From positions 1-64,000 of the forward strand of contig CAYZWF010000004.1 in assembly GCA_964482135.1 (NCBI GenBank): a stretch of 64,000 nucleotides of DNA, read 5' to 3'. Position 1 is the stretch's first letter; each line of letters begins with the position of its first letter. This DNA is from UBA11136 sp964482135. Lineage in GTDB: Bacteria; Pseudomonadota; Alphaproteobacteria; UBA11136. The position numbers were made by a program, and so were the translations under genes. Under the pieces are notes generated by a model. The model did not search any database. It worked only from the letters and a program-made list of their open reading frames with translations, and had not been told where the DNA came from. Below are positions 25,432 to 34,664 of this stretch, in pieces.

Positions 25432-25991
25432 TGCTCTTCGCTCCCGTTCTCATCGCCTTTCTCGCCCGTCCATCGCGGCGGATCGGCCACCACATAGCCC
25501 GCCTCCATATTGACCTCCGGCACCGCCTCGCGGGTAAAGGGCAGCATCATTTCACCACCGTCTTTGCCCTCAGGGCTGTGGATATCGAGGATGTCCCCGG
25601 CGCCGTAGTTATGTACCGCCTTGATGGTCCCCAGCACCTCCCCCTCCAGGGAGCGCACCTCCAGTCCCACAAGGTCGTCACGGTAATATTCGTCCCCTTG
25701 CGGCTGCGGCAGCGCCGATCGCGGCACATAGAGCTTCTTGCCCTTGAGCGCCTGCGCCGCGTCGCGGTCGCTGACACCTTCCATCTCCGCCACCACCGCG
25801 CCCTTGGCCTCGCCGGTGATGCGCAGGGCCGCGCTGTCCTCGCCTTCGCCCACCGTGACCTCGCCATAGGCGGCCACATGGGCGGGGTCGGCGGTGAAGC
25901 TCTTGATGCGCAACGCGCCGCGAACGCCGTGGGCGCCGGTAACGACGCCCACACAGACCCGTTCAGACGCTGTGCTTGTGGCTGGCGGCAT
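25428..25991 (-). CDS. rimM: Ribosome maturation factor RimM
   Basis: This factor binds uS19 and helps mature the 30S head. The 187 residues have the N-terminal VGVVTGAHGVRGALRIKSF, LKGKKLYVPRSALP and the PRC-barrel part YYRDDLVGLEVRSLEGEVLG with a V-E-DPPRW end. It lies 30 bases after rpsP and overlaps trmD by ATGA. Confidence 0.95.
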   Translation of the reverse strand: MPPATSTASERVCVGVVTGAHGVRGALRIKSFTADPAHVAAYGEVTVGEGEDSAALRITGEAKGAVVAEMEGVSDRDAAQALKGKKLYVPRSALPQPQGDEYYRDDLVGLEVRSLEGEVLGTIKAVHNYGAGDILDIHSPEGKDGGEMMLPFTREAVPEVNMEAGYVVADPPRWTGEKGDENGSEEQ

Positions 25992-26021
25992 GGCGGCCTC
26001 CCCGGCCGTGACGGTTGCGGC

Positions 26022-26597
26022 TTAGGACTTGTCCTCTTCCTTAGATTCCTCGGCAGGCGCTTCCTCGGCTTTAGCTTCCTCAGCGGGAGCTTCCTCAGCG
26101 GGGGCTTCTTCCGCCGGGGCCTCTTCCGCGGGAGCCTCCTCGGCCTTGGCTTCCTCAGCGGGAGCTTCCTCAGCAGGCGCTTCCTCAGCAGGAGCCTCTT
26201 CGGCGGGAGCTTCCGCCTCTGCCTTGGCTTCCGCTTCCTTGGCCTCGGCGGCGGCCTTATCGGCCTCTTCCTTGGCGGCGAGGCGCTCCAGGGTCTTAGG
26301 CTTGGGCTTGTCTTTCTTGGTCTGTCCGGTGGGGATCGGTGGCTTCTCATAGAGCCCCACATCGGCCAGGAAACGGGCGACGCGGGTGCTGGGCTTGGCG
26401 CCGACACCAAGCCAGTATTTGATGCGCTCTTCCTTCAGGTTCACGCGGTCGGGATGGTCCTTGGCCACCATGGGATTATGGGTGCCCACCCGCTCGATGA
26501 AGCGGCCGTCGCGGGGCATGCGTGAATCGGTGACGACGATACGGTAAAAGGGGCGTTTCTTGGCGCCGCCCCGGGCCATTCTGATTTTCAGTGACAT
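26022..26597 (-). CDS. rpsP: Small ribosomal subunit protein bS16 with a repetitive acidic tail
   Basis: Residues 1-85 are a normal bS16 (MSLKIRMARGGAKKRPFYRI, GTHNPMVAKDHPD, RIKYWLGVGAKPS). Residues about 95-191 are an added tail: a Lys/Ala helix-like linker, then a regular block of four APAEE units and one AKAEE, duplicated, ending in a further APAEE. In DNA this is a 15-base unit inside a 75-base higher-order repeat at about 26040-26215. bS16 normally has 80-110 residues. AAGGAAAG precedes the start. Confidence 0.95.
   Translation of the reverse strand: MSLKIRMARGGAKKRPFYRIVVTDSRMPRDGRFIERVGTHNPMVAKDHPDRVNLKEERIKYWLGVGAKPSTRVARFLADVGLYEKPPIPTGQTKKDKPKPKTLERLAAKEEADKAAAEAKEAEAKAEAEAPAEEAPAEEAPAEEAPAEEAKAEEAPAEEAPAEEAPAEEAPAEEAKAEEAPAEESKEEDKS
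26040..26215. repeat. 15-bp coding tandem repeats in rpsP
   Basis: Imperfect 15-base units encode APAEE or AKAEE; four plus one units form a 75-base block that is repeated. Third-codon positions vary between copies, so the array is old enough to have diverged while the amino-acid pattern was kept. Confidence 0.85.
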
Positions 26598-26648
26598 GAT
26601 GTGTGTGTCTTTCCTTGCTGGTTATTCTTTAAAAAACGAATCGAAAAA

Positions 26649-28097
26649 TTACGGCAGTTTGGGGAGTTTGCCGGGCAGTCCCCCAGGAAGCCCATCAGGA
26701 ACCCCCCCAGGCAACCCATCGGCTAATCCATCAGGCAGTTCACCGGGCATTCCACCGGGCATTTGGCTCATGAGATCGGCGGGCAGGCCCTTGCCGCCCA
26801 TTTTCCCCATGCGTTTCATCATCCGGTTCATATCCTTGAACTGTTTGAGAAGCCGGTTGACGTCGGAGACGGCGGTGCCGGACCCCCTCGCCACCCGCTT
26901 CTTGCGCGAGGCCTTGAGAATTTCGGGACGTTGGCGTTCTTTGGGTGTCATGGAAGAGATGATGGCCTGCTGACGCTTGATGAGTTTCTCGTCGAGGTCG
27001 GCTTCCGCCATCTGTTTCTTGATCTTGCCGATGCCGGGCATCAGCCCCATGAGCTTGCCCATGCCGCCCATCTTGGAAATCTGGGCCAGCTGCGAGGCGA
27101 AATCCTCCAGGTCGAAGCTGCCCTTCTGCATCTTTTTCGCCAGCCGCTCGGCCTCTTTCTGGTCGATGACCTCGCTGGCCTTTTCCACCAGCCCCACCAC
27201 GTCGCCCATGCCGAGGATGCGTCCGGCGATGCGGTCGGGATGAAAGGCCTCCAGCGCGTCCAGCTTTTCCCCGGTGCCCAGCAACTTGATGGGACAGCCG
27301 GTCACCGCGCGCATGGACAGGGCCGCGCCGCCACGGGCGTCGCCGTCGATACGGGTGAGCACGATCCCGCTCAGGGTGATCTTGTCATGGAAGCTCTGGG
27401 CCACCTTCACCGCGTCCTGGCCGGTCATGGCGTCGGCCACCAACAATGTTTCCTTCGGGTTCGCCAGCGCCGCCAGCGCCGCCAGCTCGTCCATCAGTTC
27501 GTCGTCGATGTGAATGCGCCCGGCGCTGTCCAGCAGCACCAGGTCAAAACCTTTCCGCGCCGCCGTTTCCAGGGCGCGCTTGGTAATCTCCAGCGGTTTT
27601 TCATCGGCCACAATGGGCAGGGTGGCGATGCCCGCCTCGCGGCCGAGAACCGCCAGCTGTTCCTGGGCGGCGGGACGATAGACGTCGAGTGACGCCATCA
27701 GCGCCTTTTTCTTTTCTTTTTGCTGAAGGTCGAGGGCGATCTTGGCGCAGGTGGTGGTCTTGCCCGAGCCCTGCAGGCCCGCCAGCAATAGCGCCACCGG
27801 CGGCGCGGCGGCGAGATCGAGCGCCACACCTTCCCCGCCCAGGGTTTCCACCAGATGATCATGGACGATCTTCACCACCATCTGGCCCGGGGTGACGCTT
27901 TTCACCACCTCCTCGCCACAGGCCGCTTCCCGGACCTGGGCAATGAATTCCTTGACCACGGACAGGGCCACGTCGGCCTCGAGCAGGGCCACGCGGACCT
28001 CGCGCAGGCCTTCGTCGATATCCTCTTGCGACAGCGCGCCGCGCCCCTTGAGGCGGTCGAAGGTGGCGCCAAGCCGGTTGGATAAATTCTCGAACAT
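26649..28097 (-). CDS. ffh: Signal recognition particle protein Ffh with a Leu-Pro-Gly repeat tail
   Basis: Ffh binds 4.5S RNA and signal sequences to target membrane proteins. The 482 residues show the N domain, G-domain motifs GLQGSGKTTT, DSAGR and TRIDGDARGG, and the methionine-rich M domain (MGDVVGLVEKA, GGMGKLMGLMPG, MNRMMKRMGKMGG). After the M domain, about 40 residues form tetrad-like repeats (DGLADGLPGGVPDGLPGG). AGGGA precedes the ATG. ftsY, its receptor, is 2.5 kb away. Confidence 0.97.
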   Translation of the reverse strand: MFENLSNRLGATFDRLKGRGALSQEDIDEGLREVRVALLEADVALSVVKEFIAQVREAACGEEVVKSVTPGQMVVKIVHDHLVETLGGEGVALDLAAAPPVALLLAGLQGSGKTTTCAKIALDLQQKEKKKALMASLDVYRPAAQEQLAVLGREAGIATLPIVADEKPLEITKRALETAARKGFDLVLLDSAGRIHIDDELMDELAALAALANPKETLLVADAMTGQDAVKVAQSFHDKITLSGIVLTRIDGDARGGAALSMRAVTGCPIKLLGTGEKLDALEAFHPDRIAGRILGMGDVVGLVEKASEVIDQKEAERLAKKMQKGSFDLEDFASQLAQISKMGGMGKLMGLMPGIGKIKKQMAEADLDEKLIKRQQAIISSMTPKERQRPEILKASRKKRVARGSGTAVSDVNRLLKQFKDMNRMMKRMGKMGGKGLPADLMSQMPGGMPGELPDGLADGLPGGVPDGLPGGLPGKLPKLP

Positions 28098-28326
28098 GGA
28101 CGTCCCTGTGGTTGCCTACAGTCAAAGCAAAAAAGCACCAGTGCGCGAAACTCGCGGGCTGGTGGACTCCGGCCCTCTGGGGGCGTGGGAGCGTTCGTTT
28201 TCACTCTGTTAAACGTGAATGGCGCGGAATGTAGGCGTGGCCGGGTTTCAAGTCAAGCCGGGTGGGTTTGCCGCCATCGCCATCAAATTGTTTCCATTTG
28301 CCCCGAGTCTGCTCTATATGGCGCTT

Positions 28327-29175
28327 ATGAACAGCATGCCTTTCATAAAGATGCACGGGCTCGGCAACGATTTCGTCATCCTCGACGCGCGGGAAACGGC
28401 TCTGGCCCTCGACGGGTTGGCCGCGCGCGCCATCGCCGACCGTCATACCGGGGTCGGCTGTGACCAGGTGATCGTCATGGAGAAAGCCGATGACGGGCTG
28501 GCCGACGTGTTCATGCGCATCTTCAACGCCGATGGCGGCGAAGTGGCGGCCTGTGGCAACGCCGCGCGTTGTGTGGCCTCGCTGCTGTTTTCCGATTCAA
28601 AAGCCGACCATGTGGTGATTGGCACCGAAAGCGGGCTGCGCGACGCCGAGAAAACGCCCGACGGCCAGATTTCCGTGGATATGGGGCGGGCGCTGTTCGA
28701 CTGGCGCGACATCCCCCTGGCCGAGGCCACCGACAGCAACCACCCCGGCATCTCCGAGGGCCCCCTTTCCGACGGCTGCGCGGTGGGTATGGGCAATCCC
28801 CATCTGGTGTTCTTCGTTGACGACGCCGAAGCGGTGGCGCTGGAAAAACTGGGGCCGAAGCTGGAACGCCATCCCCTGTTTCCCGAACGCACTAATGTGG
28901 AAATCGTCGAGATGCTGTCTCCGGACAAACTGCGCCTGCGTGTCTGGGAGCGCGGCGCCGGTATCACCAACGCCTGCGGCACCGGGGCCTGCGCGGCGCT
29001 GGTGGCGGCTCACCGCCGGGGGTTGTCGGGACGCCGGGCCGAGGTTGTGCTTGACGGCGGTACACTTGTGGTAGAATGGCTCGCCGATGACCATGTGTTA
29101 TTGACGGGTCCGGTTTCCTCGAGCTTCAGTGGTGAACTGGACCAAAATCTCCTGACGGCAGGGAAGGCGTCATGA
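28327..29175 (+). CDS. dapF: Diaminopimelate epimerase
   Basis: It converts LL- to meso-diaminopimelate for lysine and peptidoglycan. The ATG at 28327 gives MNSMPFIKMHGLGNDFVILD, the family start and 282 residues; an extension upstream is rejected, and an ATG at 28318 is a close alternative. The two active-site cysteines are in AACGNAARC and NACGTGACAA. About 230 bases separate it from divergent ffh. Its stop overlaps mtaB (ATGA). Confidence 0.95.
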   Translation: MNSMPFIKMHGLGNDFVILDARETALALDGLAARAIADRHTGVGCDQVIVMEKADDGLADVFMRIFNADGGEVAACGNAARCVASLLFSDSKADHVVIGTESGLRDAEKTPDGQISVDMGRALFDWRDIPLAEATDSNHPGISEGPLSDGCAVGMGNPHLVFFVDDAEAVALEKLGPKLERHPLFPERTNVEIVEMLSPDKLRLRVWERGAGITNACGTGACAALVAAHRRGLSGRRAEVVLDGGTLVVEWLADDHVLLTGPVSSSFSGELDQNLLTAGKAS

Positions 29176-30587
29176 GCCCAGAGGAGACAGAACACACAGA
29201 GAGCCGGGAAACGGCTGAGACCACGGCGGGCGCGGCGGATGCGGTGCGCGTGGTGACGCTTGGCTGCCGCCTCAACAGCTTCGAATCCGAGATCATCCGC
29301 GACCATGCCACAGCGGGAAGCGGTGGGGAAAACAGTGCCGGAAGCAAGGATCAGAACGGCGAAACCCCCAATGGAACCATAGTGGTCAATACCTGTGCGG
29401 TAACTGCGGAGGCCGAGCGTCAGGCGCGCCAGACCATCCGCCGCCTGCGCCGCGAAAGCCCCGCCGCGCGTATCGTCGTTACCGGTTGCGCCGCCCAGCT
29501 TTCACCGGGAACCTACGCCGCCATGCCAGAGGTGAACCGGGTGCTGGGCAATACCGAAAAGCTCGATCCCGCCCGTTTTTTGGCCTCCGACATAGAACAA
29601 GGCGCGCCGGTGGCGGTGTCTGACATATCCGCCGCGCGTGAGACGGCTCCCCATCTGATTTCCGGATTCGAGGGCCGCAGCCGCGCCTTCCTCCAGGTCC
29701 AGCAGGGCTGTGACCGTGACTGCACCTTCTGCATCATTCCCGCCGCGCGCGGGTCCAGCCGCAGTATTCCTCTGGGGCGAATCGTCGCACAGGCGCGCCT
29801 TCTCGCCGCTAACGGCTACCGCGAGTTCGTGCTGACCGGGGTTGATCTCGCTTCTTACGGGGACGATCTTCCAGGCGGGGTAACGCTGGGAAGCGCGGTG
29901 CGCCGCCTGTTAGCACAGGTTCCGGAGATTTCCCGGCTGCGCATGTCGTCCCTCGATCCGGCCCGTTTCGACGAGGATCTTTTCTCACTTATTGAATCGG
30001 AGCCCAGGCTTATGCCGCATCTCCACTTGAGCTTGCAGGCCGGTGATGACATGATTTTACGGCGCATGAAGCGCCGCCACAGCCGGGACCAGGCCCTGGA
30101 TTTGTGCCGGACATTGCGCCAGCGCCGCCCCGGCGTGGTCTTCGGCGCCGACCTTATCGCCGGATTTCCCACCGAAACGGCGGCCATGTTCGAGAACACG
30201 TTGTCGTTAATAGAGGAATGCGGATTGACCTATCTCCATGTATTTCCCTTCTCCCCGCGTCCCGGTACGCCGGCGGCGCATATGCCGCAAGTGGCGGGGC
30301 CTGAGCGCAAAGCGCGGGCGGCGCTGCTGCGCGGGGCCGGTAAGGCGGCGCTGAAGCGTCATCTCGATTCCCTTGTGGGAAGCGATGTGTCGGTGCTGGT
30401 GGAGCGCCCCGGCTGGGGCCACAGCGAGACCTTCGCGCCGGTGCGCCTCACAGGCGACGCGCGTTCCTTGCCCACGGGCTCCATCGCCCGGGCCAAAGTG
30501 CGCGGCGTGGCGGAAGAGACAGAGCTTATGGCCGAAGTTTTGGCCGATTGCACCACGGAAACATTTCCCGGTGAGGCGGCGGCATGA
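29172..30587 (+). CDS. mtaB: tRNA t6A37 methylthiotransferase (MtaB type)
   Basis: This radical-SAM enzyme adds a methylthio group to t6A at position 37. The 471 residues begin with the UPF0004 domain (TLGCRLNSFESEII, NTCAVTAEAERQARQ, VTGCAAQ, giving three cysteines for the auxiliary cluster), then the radical-SAM motif QQGCDRDCTFCIIPAARG, and a C-terminal TRAM-like segment. NSFES with NTCAVT places it with MtaB rather than MiaB or RimO. An inserted Gly/Ser/Asn-rich loop (about residues 45-65) is unusual. Overlaps: ATGA with dapF, ATGA with ftsY. Confidence 0.93.
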   Translation: MSPEETEHTESRETAETTAGAADAVRVVTLGCRLNSFESEIIRDHATAGSGGENSAGSKDQNGETPNGTIVVNTCAVTAEAERQARQTIRRLRRESPAARIVVTGCAAQLSPGTYAAMPEVNRVLGNTEKLDPARFLASDIEQGAPVAVSDISAARETAPHLISGFEGRSRAFLQVQQGCDRDCTFCIIPAARGSSRSIPLGRIVAQARLLAANGYREFVLTGVDLASYGDDLPGGVTLGSAVRRLLAQVPEISRLRMSSLDPARFDEDLFSLIESEPRLMPHLHLSLQAGDDMILRRMKRRHSRDQALDLCRTLRQRRPGVVFGADLIAGFPTETAAMFENTLSLIEECGLTYLHVFPFSPRPGTPAAHMPQVAGPERKARAALLRGAGKAALKRHLDSLVGSDVSVLVERPGWGHSETFAPVRLTGDARSLPTGSIARAKVRGVAEETELMAEVLADCTTETFPGEAAA

Positions 30588-31519
30588 CGGGGCACAAGAC
30601 AGGGGGTTGGTTGTCGCGGCTGCGTTCGGGGATGAGCCGTTCCTCGAAAAGCATCAGCGACGGCGTGGCGAAAATCTTCACCAATAACCGGCTCGATGCC
30701 GAAACCCTGGGGGAACTGGAAGAGTTGCTGATTTCCGCCGATATGGGCGTGGCCACGGCGAGCCAACTGGTGGGGTCTCTCGAGCGCCACCGTTTTCACG
30801 AGGAAATCTCACCCGATCAATTGCGTGAAATGCTGGCCGACAGCGTCGCCGGCATTCTCGAGCCGGTGGCCAAGCCGCTGGTGCCCGATCCCGACCTCAA
30901 GCCCCATGTGATCCTTGTGGTGGGCGTCAACGGCAGCGGCAAGACCACCACCATCGGCAAGCTCGCCAAGATGTACGCCGATGACGGGTTATCGGTAATG
31001 CTGGTGGCGGGCGATACCTTCCGCGCGGCGGCCGTGGAACAGCTTGAAATCTGGGGTGAGCGGGCGGGCTGCCCGGTGATTTCCGGGGCCCCGGAAGCCG
31101 ATGCCGCGGGTCTTGTTTTCGATGCCATGAAAAAGGCGCGGAGCAAGAAGACCGACGTGCTTCTTGTTGATACCGCCGGCCGCCTGCAAAACAAGAAAGA
31201 CCTGATGGCGGGGCTCCAGAAAATCATCCGCGTCATGCAAAAGGTGGACGCAACCGCCCCCCATAGCTGTCTTCTGGTGCTCGACGCCACCACCGGCCAG
31301 AACGCCCATTCCCAGGTGGAAACCTTCCGCGAGATGGTCAATGTGACGGGGCTGGCGGTGACCAAGTTCGACGGCACCGCGCGCGGCGGGGTGCTGGTGG
31401 CGCTGGCCGATAAATTCGCCATGCCGGTTCACGCCGTGGGCGTGGGCGAGGCCATAGACGACCTGCGCCCCTTCTCGCCGGCCATCTTCGCCGATTCCCT
31501 GATGGGCGTGGAACGCTAG
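30584..31519 (+). CDS. ftsY: Signal recognition particle receptor FtsY
   Basis: The receptor docks SRP at the inner membrane. The 311 residues contain the N domain and G-domain motifs GVNGSGKTTT, DTAGR, TKFDGTARGG and GVGEAIDDLRPF. The long acidic A domain of enterobacterial FtsY is absent; the N-terminus is short and basic (WLSRLRSGMSRSSKSI), likely the lipid-contact helix. Translationally coupled to mtaB. Confidence 0.96.
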   Translation: MTGHKTGGWLSRLRSGMSRSSKSISDGVAKIFTNNRLDAETLGELEELLISADMGVATASQLVGSLERHRFHEEISPDQLREMLADSVAGILEPVAKPLVPDPDLKPHVILVVGVNGSGKTTTIGKLAKMYADDGLSVMLVAGDTFRAAAVEQLEIWGERAGCPVISGAPEADAAGLVFDAMKKARSKKTDVLLVDTAGRLQNKKDLMAGLQKIIRVMQKVDATAPHSCLLVLDATTGQNAHSQVETFREMVNVTGLAVTKFDGTARGGVLVALADKFAMPVHAVGVGEAIDDLRPFSPAIFADSLMGVER

Positions 31520-31548
31520 GACGTCCGGCCAGGTACCCCACTACTAAG

Positions 31549-32022
31549 ATGTCAGATTATCAGTACGAATATATTCTGTGGCTCAACGTCATGGCCTATG
31601 CCCTCCATATCATCGAGGAATACGCCATGGATTGGCGGGGCTGGGCCGAGAACTCCCTGGGGTTCAAGGGCATTGAATGGGGCCAGTTTTATGTGGTGAA
31701 CACCTGCGCCATGGTGCTTGCCATTGCTGCCGCGGTGATCGGCTGGCGTCTGCCCGAGGTGTCGCTTGCGGTACCGGCGACGTTTTTCATCAACGCCGTG
31801 TTTTTCCATCTTCTGCCGACGCTGCGCATGGGCGTCTATTCGCCGGGTACCGCCACGGCGGTGGTGCTTTACCTTCCGGTAACGGTGGCCGCCTATATCC
31901 TGGCTGATATGGATGGCGTGCTGACGCTGCGGGTGGGGGTAATTTCCTTCCTCCTCGGGGCTGCGTTAATGGCCTTCCCGGTGGTGCTGCAACGCTTGAA
32001 GGCGCGGGCCGCCGCCTCCTGA
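31549..32022 (+). CDS. HXXEE-domain integral membrane protein
   Basis: The 157-residue protein has four or five hydrophobic helices and the signature ALHIIEEYAMDW near residue 20, with H-x2-E-E, plus further polar residues (NTCAM, FFHLLPTLR) inside helices that recur in the HXXEE family. Function of the family is unknown; the conserved acidic and histidine residues within the membrane suggest metal binding or catalysis. It lies 29 bases after ftsY and faces the sugar dehydrogenase gene tail to tail. Confidence 0.8.
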   Translation: MSDYQYEYILWLNVMAYALHIIEEYAMDWRGWAENSLGFKGIEWGQFYVVNTCAMVLAIAAAVIGWRLPEVSLAVPATFFINAVFFHLLPTLRMGVYSPGTATAVVLYLPVTVAAYILADMDGVLTLRVGVISFLLGAALMAFPVVLQRLKARAAAS

Positions 32023-32032
32023 CCTCCGCCCC

Positions 32033-33307
32033 CTAACGGTCGTAAGACACCCGCCATATGCGGTTGCCCACATCGTCGGCGATGAGCAGGCTGCCGTCCT
32101 TGGCCACCGCCAGTCCGGCGGGGCGGCCCATGACGCGGGCGGTTTTCCCGCCGCTGGTCCAGAATCCGGTGACGAAGGCCTCGTAATGGCCCTGTGGACG
32201 GCCGTCGTGGAAGGGCACCCGCACCACCATATAGCCCCGGGGCTTGGCCGCGTTCCATGACCCGTGCAGGGCGACGAAGGCATCGCCGTGATAGTCCTCG
32301 GGGAACTGGGCGCCGTCATAAAAAACCAGCCCCAGGGGCGCGGAATGGGACTCGAACAAAAGATCGGGAACAATGGTTTTTTTCACCAGATCGGGCCGCT
32401 TGTCCGCGTATCCGGGCTGCGGATGGGGCCCGGTATAGGCATAGGGCCAGCCATAGAAGCCGTCGCGGGTAAGCCGTGTCAGATAGTCGGGCACCAGCCC
32501 ATCGCCCTGTTTGTCGCGCTCATTGACCACCACATAGAGATCTTCGGTGCCGGGGTAAAAGGCGATGCCCACCGGGTTGCGCAGCCCGGTGGCGAAGCTC
32601 TCGCGGTGCGAGGCGTCGAGGGTGAATTCCTGTACCGAGGCGCGGGGCAGGGGCTCCTCGCCGAGATTGCCGCCTGACCCGATGGCCATGTAAAAATGCG
32701 TGCCCTTGGGATGAAAGGCGATATTGCGGGTCCAGTGGCCGTTACCGGGGCCCAGTGCGCCGCCGGCGGTGACAAGCTGGGTGGGGCCGGCGGGGCGGAC
32801 CAGGCCCGGGCGATAGGGCAGGCGCCGGACCCGCTGTGTGTCGGCCACGTAAAGCCAGCGTTTGCGCAGCGCCATGCCGTGGGGGCCTTTGAAACCCTCG
32901 GCATAGGTAACGATGGTGTCGGCCTTGCCGTCATTATCCTTGTCACGCAACAGGGTGATGCGTCCGACCGCCGATTCAGCCAGGAACACATCGCCGTTTG
33001 CGGCCACGGCGAGCCAGCGCGCGTCGTCAAACCCTTCGGCGAAGACGGTGGCCGTAAAACCAGGCATGGTTTTGATCTGCGGTGTGCCCCGAGCCGGGGC
33101 GGGGATGGGCGGATTGATGGCGCTGGAGGTGGCGCCGGGGGCGGGCAGTTCTTCCGCGCGCACCTCGAATCGCGTGCCGGGCGCCACATTTTGGGCTTGG
33201 GCGGTGGTCTGGACGGCGGAAAAGAATGGTAATGACGCCAAAAACAAAAAAAACAAGCCTATCCGCGCGAGCCTGTGTCGTAGCCTTAAAGTCCCTGTTT
33301 CAGCCAT
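32033..33307 (-). CDS. Secreted PQQ-type sugar (L-sorbosone) dehydrogenase-like beta-propeller protein
   Basis: A signal peptide (basic start, then IGLFFLFLASLPFF, cleavage about residue 37) precedes a six-bladed propeller-type domain. Stretches such as MPGFTATVFAEGFDDARWLA, FKGPHGMALRKRWLYVADT, GHWTRNIAFHPKGTHFYMA, GLRNPVGIAFYPGTEDLYV and FVALHGSWNAAKPRGYMVVR match the soluble glucose/sorbosone dehydrogenase family. Such proteins use PQQ in the periplasm, but many members have no proven substrate. No cytochrome domain is attached. 424 residues. AAGGG precedes the ATG. Confidence 0.85.
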   Translation of the reverse strand: MAETGTLRLRHRLARIGLFFLFLASLPFFSAVQTTAQAQNVAPGTRFEVRAEELPAPGATSSAINPPIPAPARGTPQIKTMPGFTATVFAEGFDDARWLAVAANGDVFLAESAVGRITLLRDKDNDGKADTIVTYAEGFKGPHGMALRKRWLYVADTQRVRRLPYRPGLVRPAGPTQLVTAGGALGPGNGHWTRNIAFHPKGTHFYMAIGSGGNLGEEPLPRASVQEFTLDASHRESFATGLRNPVGIAFYPGTEDLYVVVNERDKQGDGLVPDYLTRLTRDGFYGWPYAYTGPHPQPGYADKRPDLVKKTIVPDLLFESHSAPLGLVFYDGAQFPEDYHGDAFVALHGSWNAAKPRGYMVVRVPFHDGRPQGHYEAFVTGFWTSGGKTARVMGRPAGLAVAKDGSLLIADDVGNRIWRVSYDR

Positions 33308-33326
33308 TTTTACCCTTCCCGTAGCG

Positions 33327-33342
33327 AGTGATATACATCACT
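33327..33342. promoter_or_regulatory. CRP/FNR-type palindrome
   Basis: agtgatatacatcact is a perfect dyad, GTGA-N6-TCAC (also TGAT-N4-ATCA), in the 160-base space between the divergent sugar dehydrogenase and DUF2336 genes. It fits the CRP/FNR superfamily half-sites. It lies 20 bases before the dehydrogenase start codon and 126 before the DUF2336 start. Confidence 0.5.
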
Positions 33343-33467
33343 TTGTTGCATATGGATTTGCCGTAGTATTTTGTTAAGGCTTAATCGCCATATTAGCCCC
33401 AACGCATGTTGCCGCCACAAGGGACCGTGTGCAACCATGGGAAGAGTGACAGCGAGTTTCCGGAAAC

Positions 33468-34613
33468 ATGAATAAAACTCCTTCAGACGAGACAGAAAAG
33501 CTATTCAAGCTGGCGCGTGACAAGTCGGTGGCCGGCCGTACCGCCTTGGTGGCCACCGTCAGCGATCTCTTCTTTGGCCATGAAGATGTGCTGTCCGAAA
33601 AAGAACGGACGCTGATGACTGAAATTCTCAATCAGCTCCTTCACGACGTGGAAATGACGGTGCGCCGGGAACTGGCTGAGCGTCTGGCCGACCAAGAGGA
33701 AGCGCCCCGCGATCTCATTGTCACCCTGGCCAATGATGAAATCGATGTGGCGCGGCCTATCCTTCTTAAAAGTTCCGTCTTGCGGGATGCCGAGCTCATC
33801 GAAATCATCCAGCACCGTACGCACGAGCACCAGCTTACCGTGGCCATGCGCGAGGGGATCGGCGAAGAGGTTTCCCAGGCTCTGGTGGGGACCGGCGACG
33901 AAGATGTGATCTCCGCTCTTCTCGAAAACCCGGAATCCAGCATTTCTCACGGCACAATGGAATATCTGGCGGAAGAGTCACAACGGGTGGACCGCTACCA
34001 GAAACCGCTTCTCAGCCGTGGCGACCTGGGCCAGGATCTGGCGAAGAAGATGTACTGGTGGGTTTCCGCCGCCTTGCGCTCCCATATCATGGAGAATTTC
34101 GACATCAACCCCGCCGAACTCGATGCCAATATTGAGGATTCCGTGGGCGAGGCCATGACCCATCTCGAAGAAGACAGAGATGAGACCTCCAAACCGTTCA
34201 GACTGGCAAGGGAACTGGCCGACAAAGGGGAAGTCACGCCCAAGATGTTGATTCAGATCCTGCGCCAGGGCGAGATTATGTTGTTCGAGGCGCTTCTGGT
34301 GGAACTGACCGGGCTGCGGCTGACTCTGGTGCGGCGTATCATTTTCGAGAGCGGCGGCGAGGGGCTGGCCATCGCCTGCAAGGCGGCTGGTTTCGAAAAG
34401 CCGGATTTTGCCTCCATCTTCCTGCTCTGCCGCAAGGCCCGTCCCGGCGACAAGGTGGTGGACCCCAAGGAATTGTCCCATGTTCTGAAATTCTACGACA
34501 AGATCAGCCTCGACGCCGCCGAAAGCGTTCTTCAGCGCATGAGCCTCGATCCCGGATATCTCGACAGCCTGCGCCGGATCGGTGGTGGCGATGACCAGAA
34601 GGATGAGGATTAG
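33468..34613 (+). CDS. DUF2336 protein
   Basis: The 381-residue soluble protein is almost all helix, with HEAT-like units such as VRRELAERLADQEEAPRDLI and NDEIDVARPILLKSSVLRDAELIEII. This matches DUF2336, a family largely confined to alphaproteobacteria and of unknown function. A middle AALRSHIMENFDINPAEL and a C-terminal repeat region follow. No membrane segment or signal peptide. It stands alone and faces the PagL-like gene tail to tail. Confidence 0.82.
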   Translation: MNKTPSDETEKLFKLARDKSVAGRTALVATVSDLFFGHEDVLSEKERTLMTEILNQLLHDVEMTVRRELAERLADQEEAPRDLIVTLANDEIDVARPILLKSSVLRDAELIEIIQHRTHEHQLTVAMREGIGEEVSQALVGTGDEDVISALLENPESSISHGTMEYLAEESQRVDRYQKPLLSRGDLGQDLAKKMYWWVSAALRSHIMENFDINPAELDANIEDSVGEAMTHLEEDRDETSKPFRLARELADKGEVTPKMLIQILRQGEIMLFEALLVELTGLRLTLVRRIIFESGGEGLAIACKAAGFEKPDFASIFLLCRKARPGDKVVDPKELSHVLKFYDKISLDAAESVLQRMSLDPGYLDSLRRIGGGDDQKDED

Positions 34614-34664
34614 AGCCTCCGCCGCGTTAACTTGGCGCAAACGTCTCCTGGAAACGCCTCCCCC

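Noticed and set aside
26040..26215. CRISPR-like or mobile repeat
   Set aside because: Units are 15 bases, in frame, and encode the tail of bS16.
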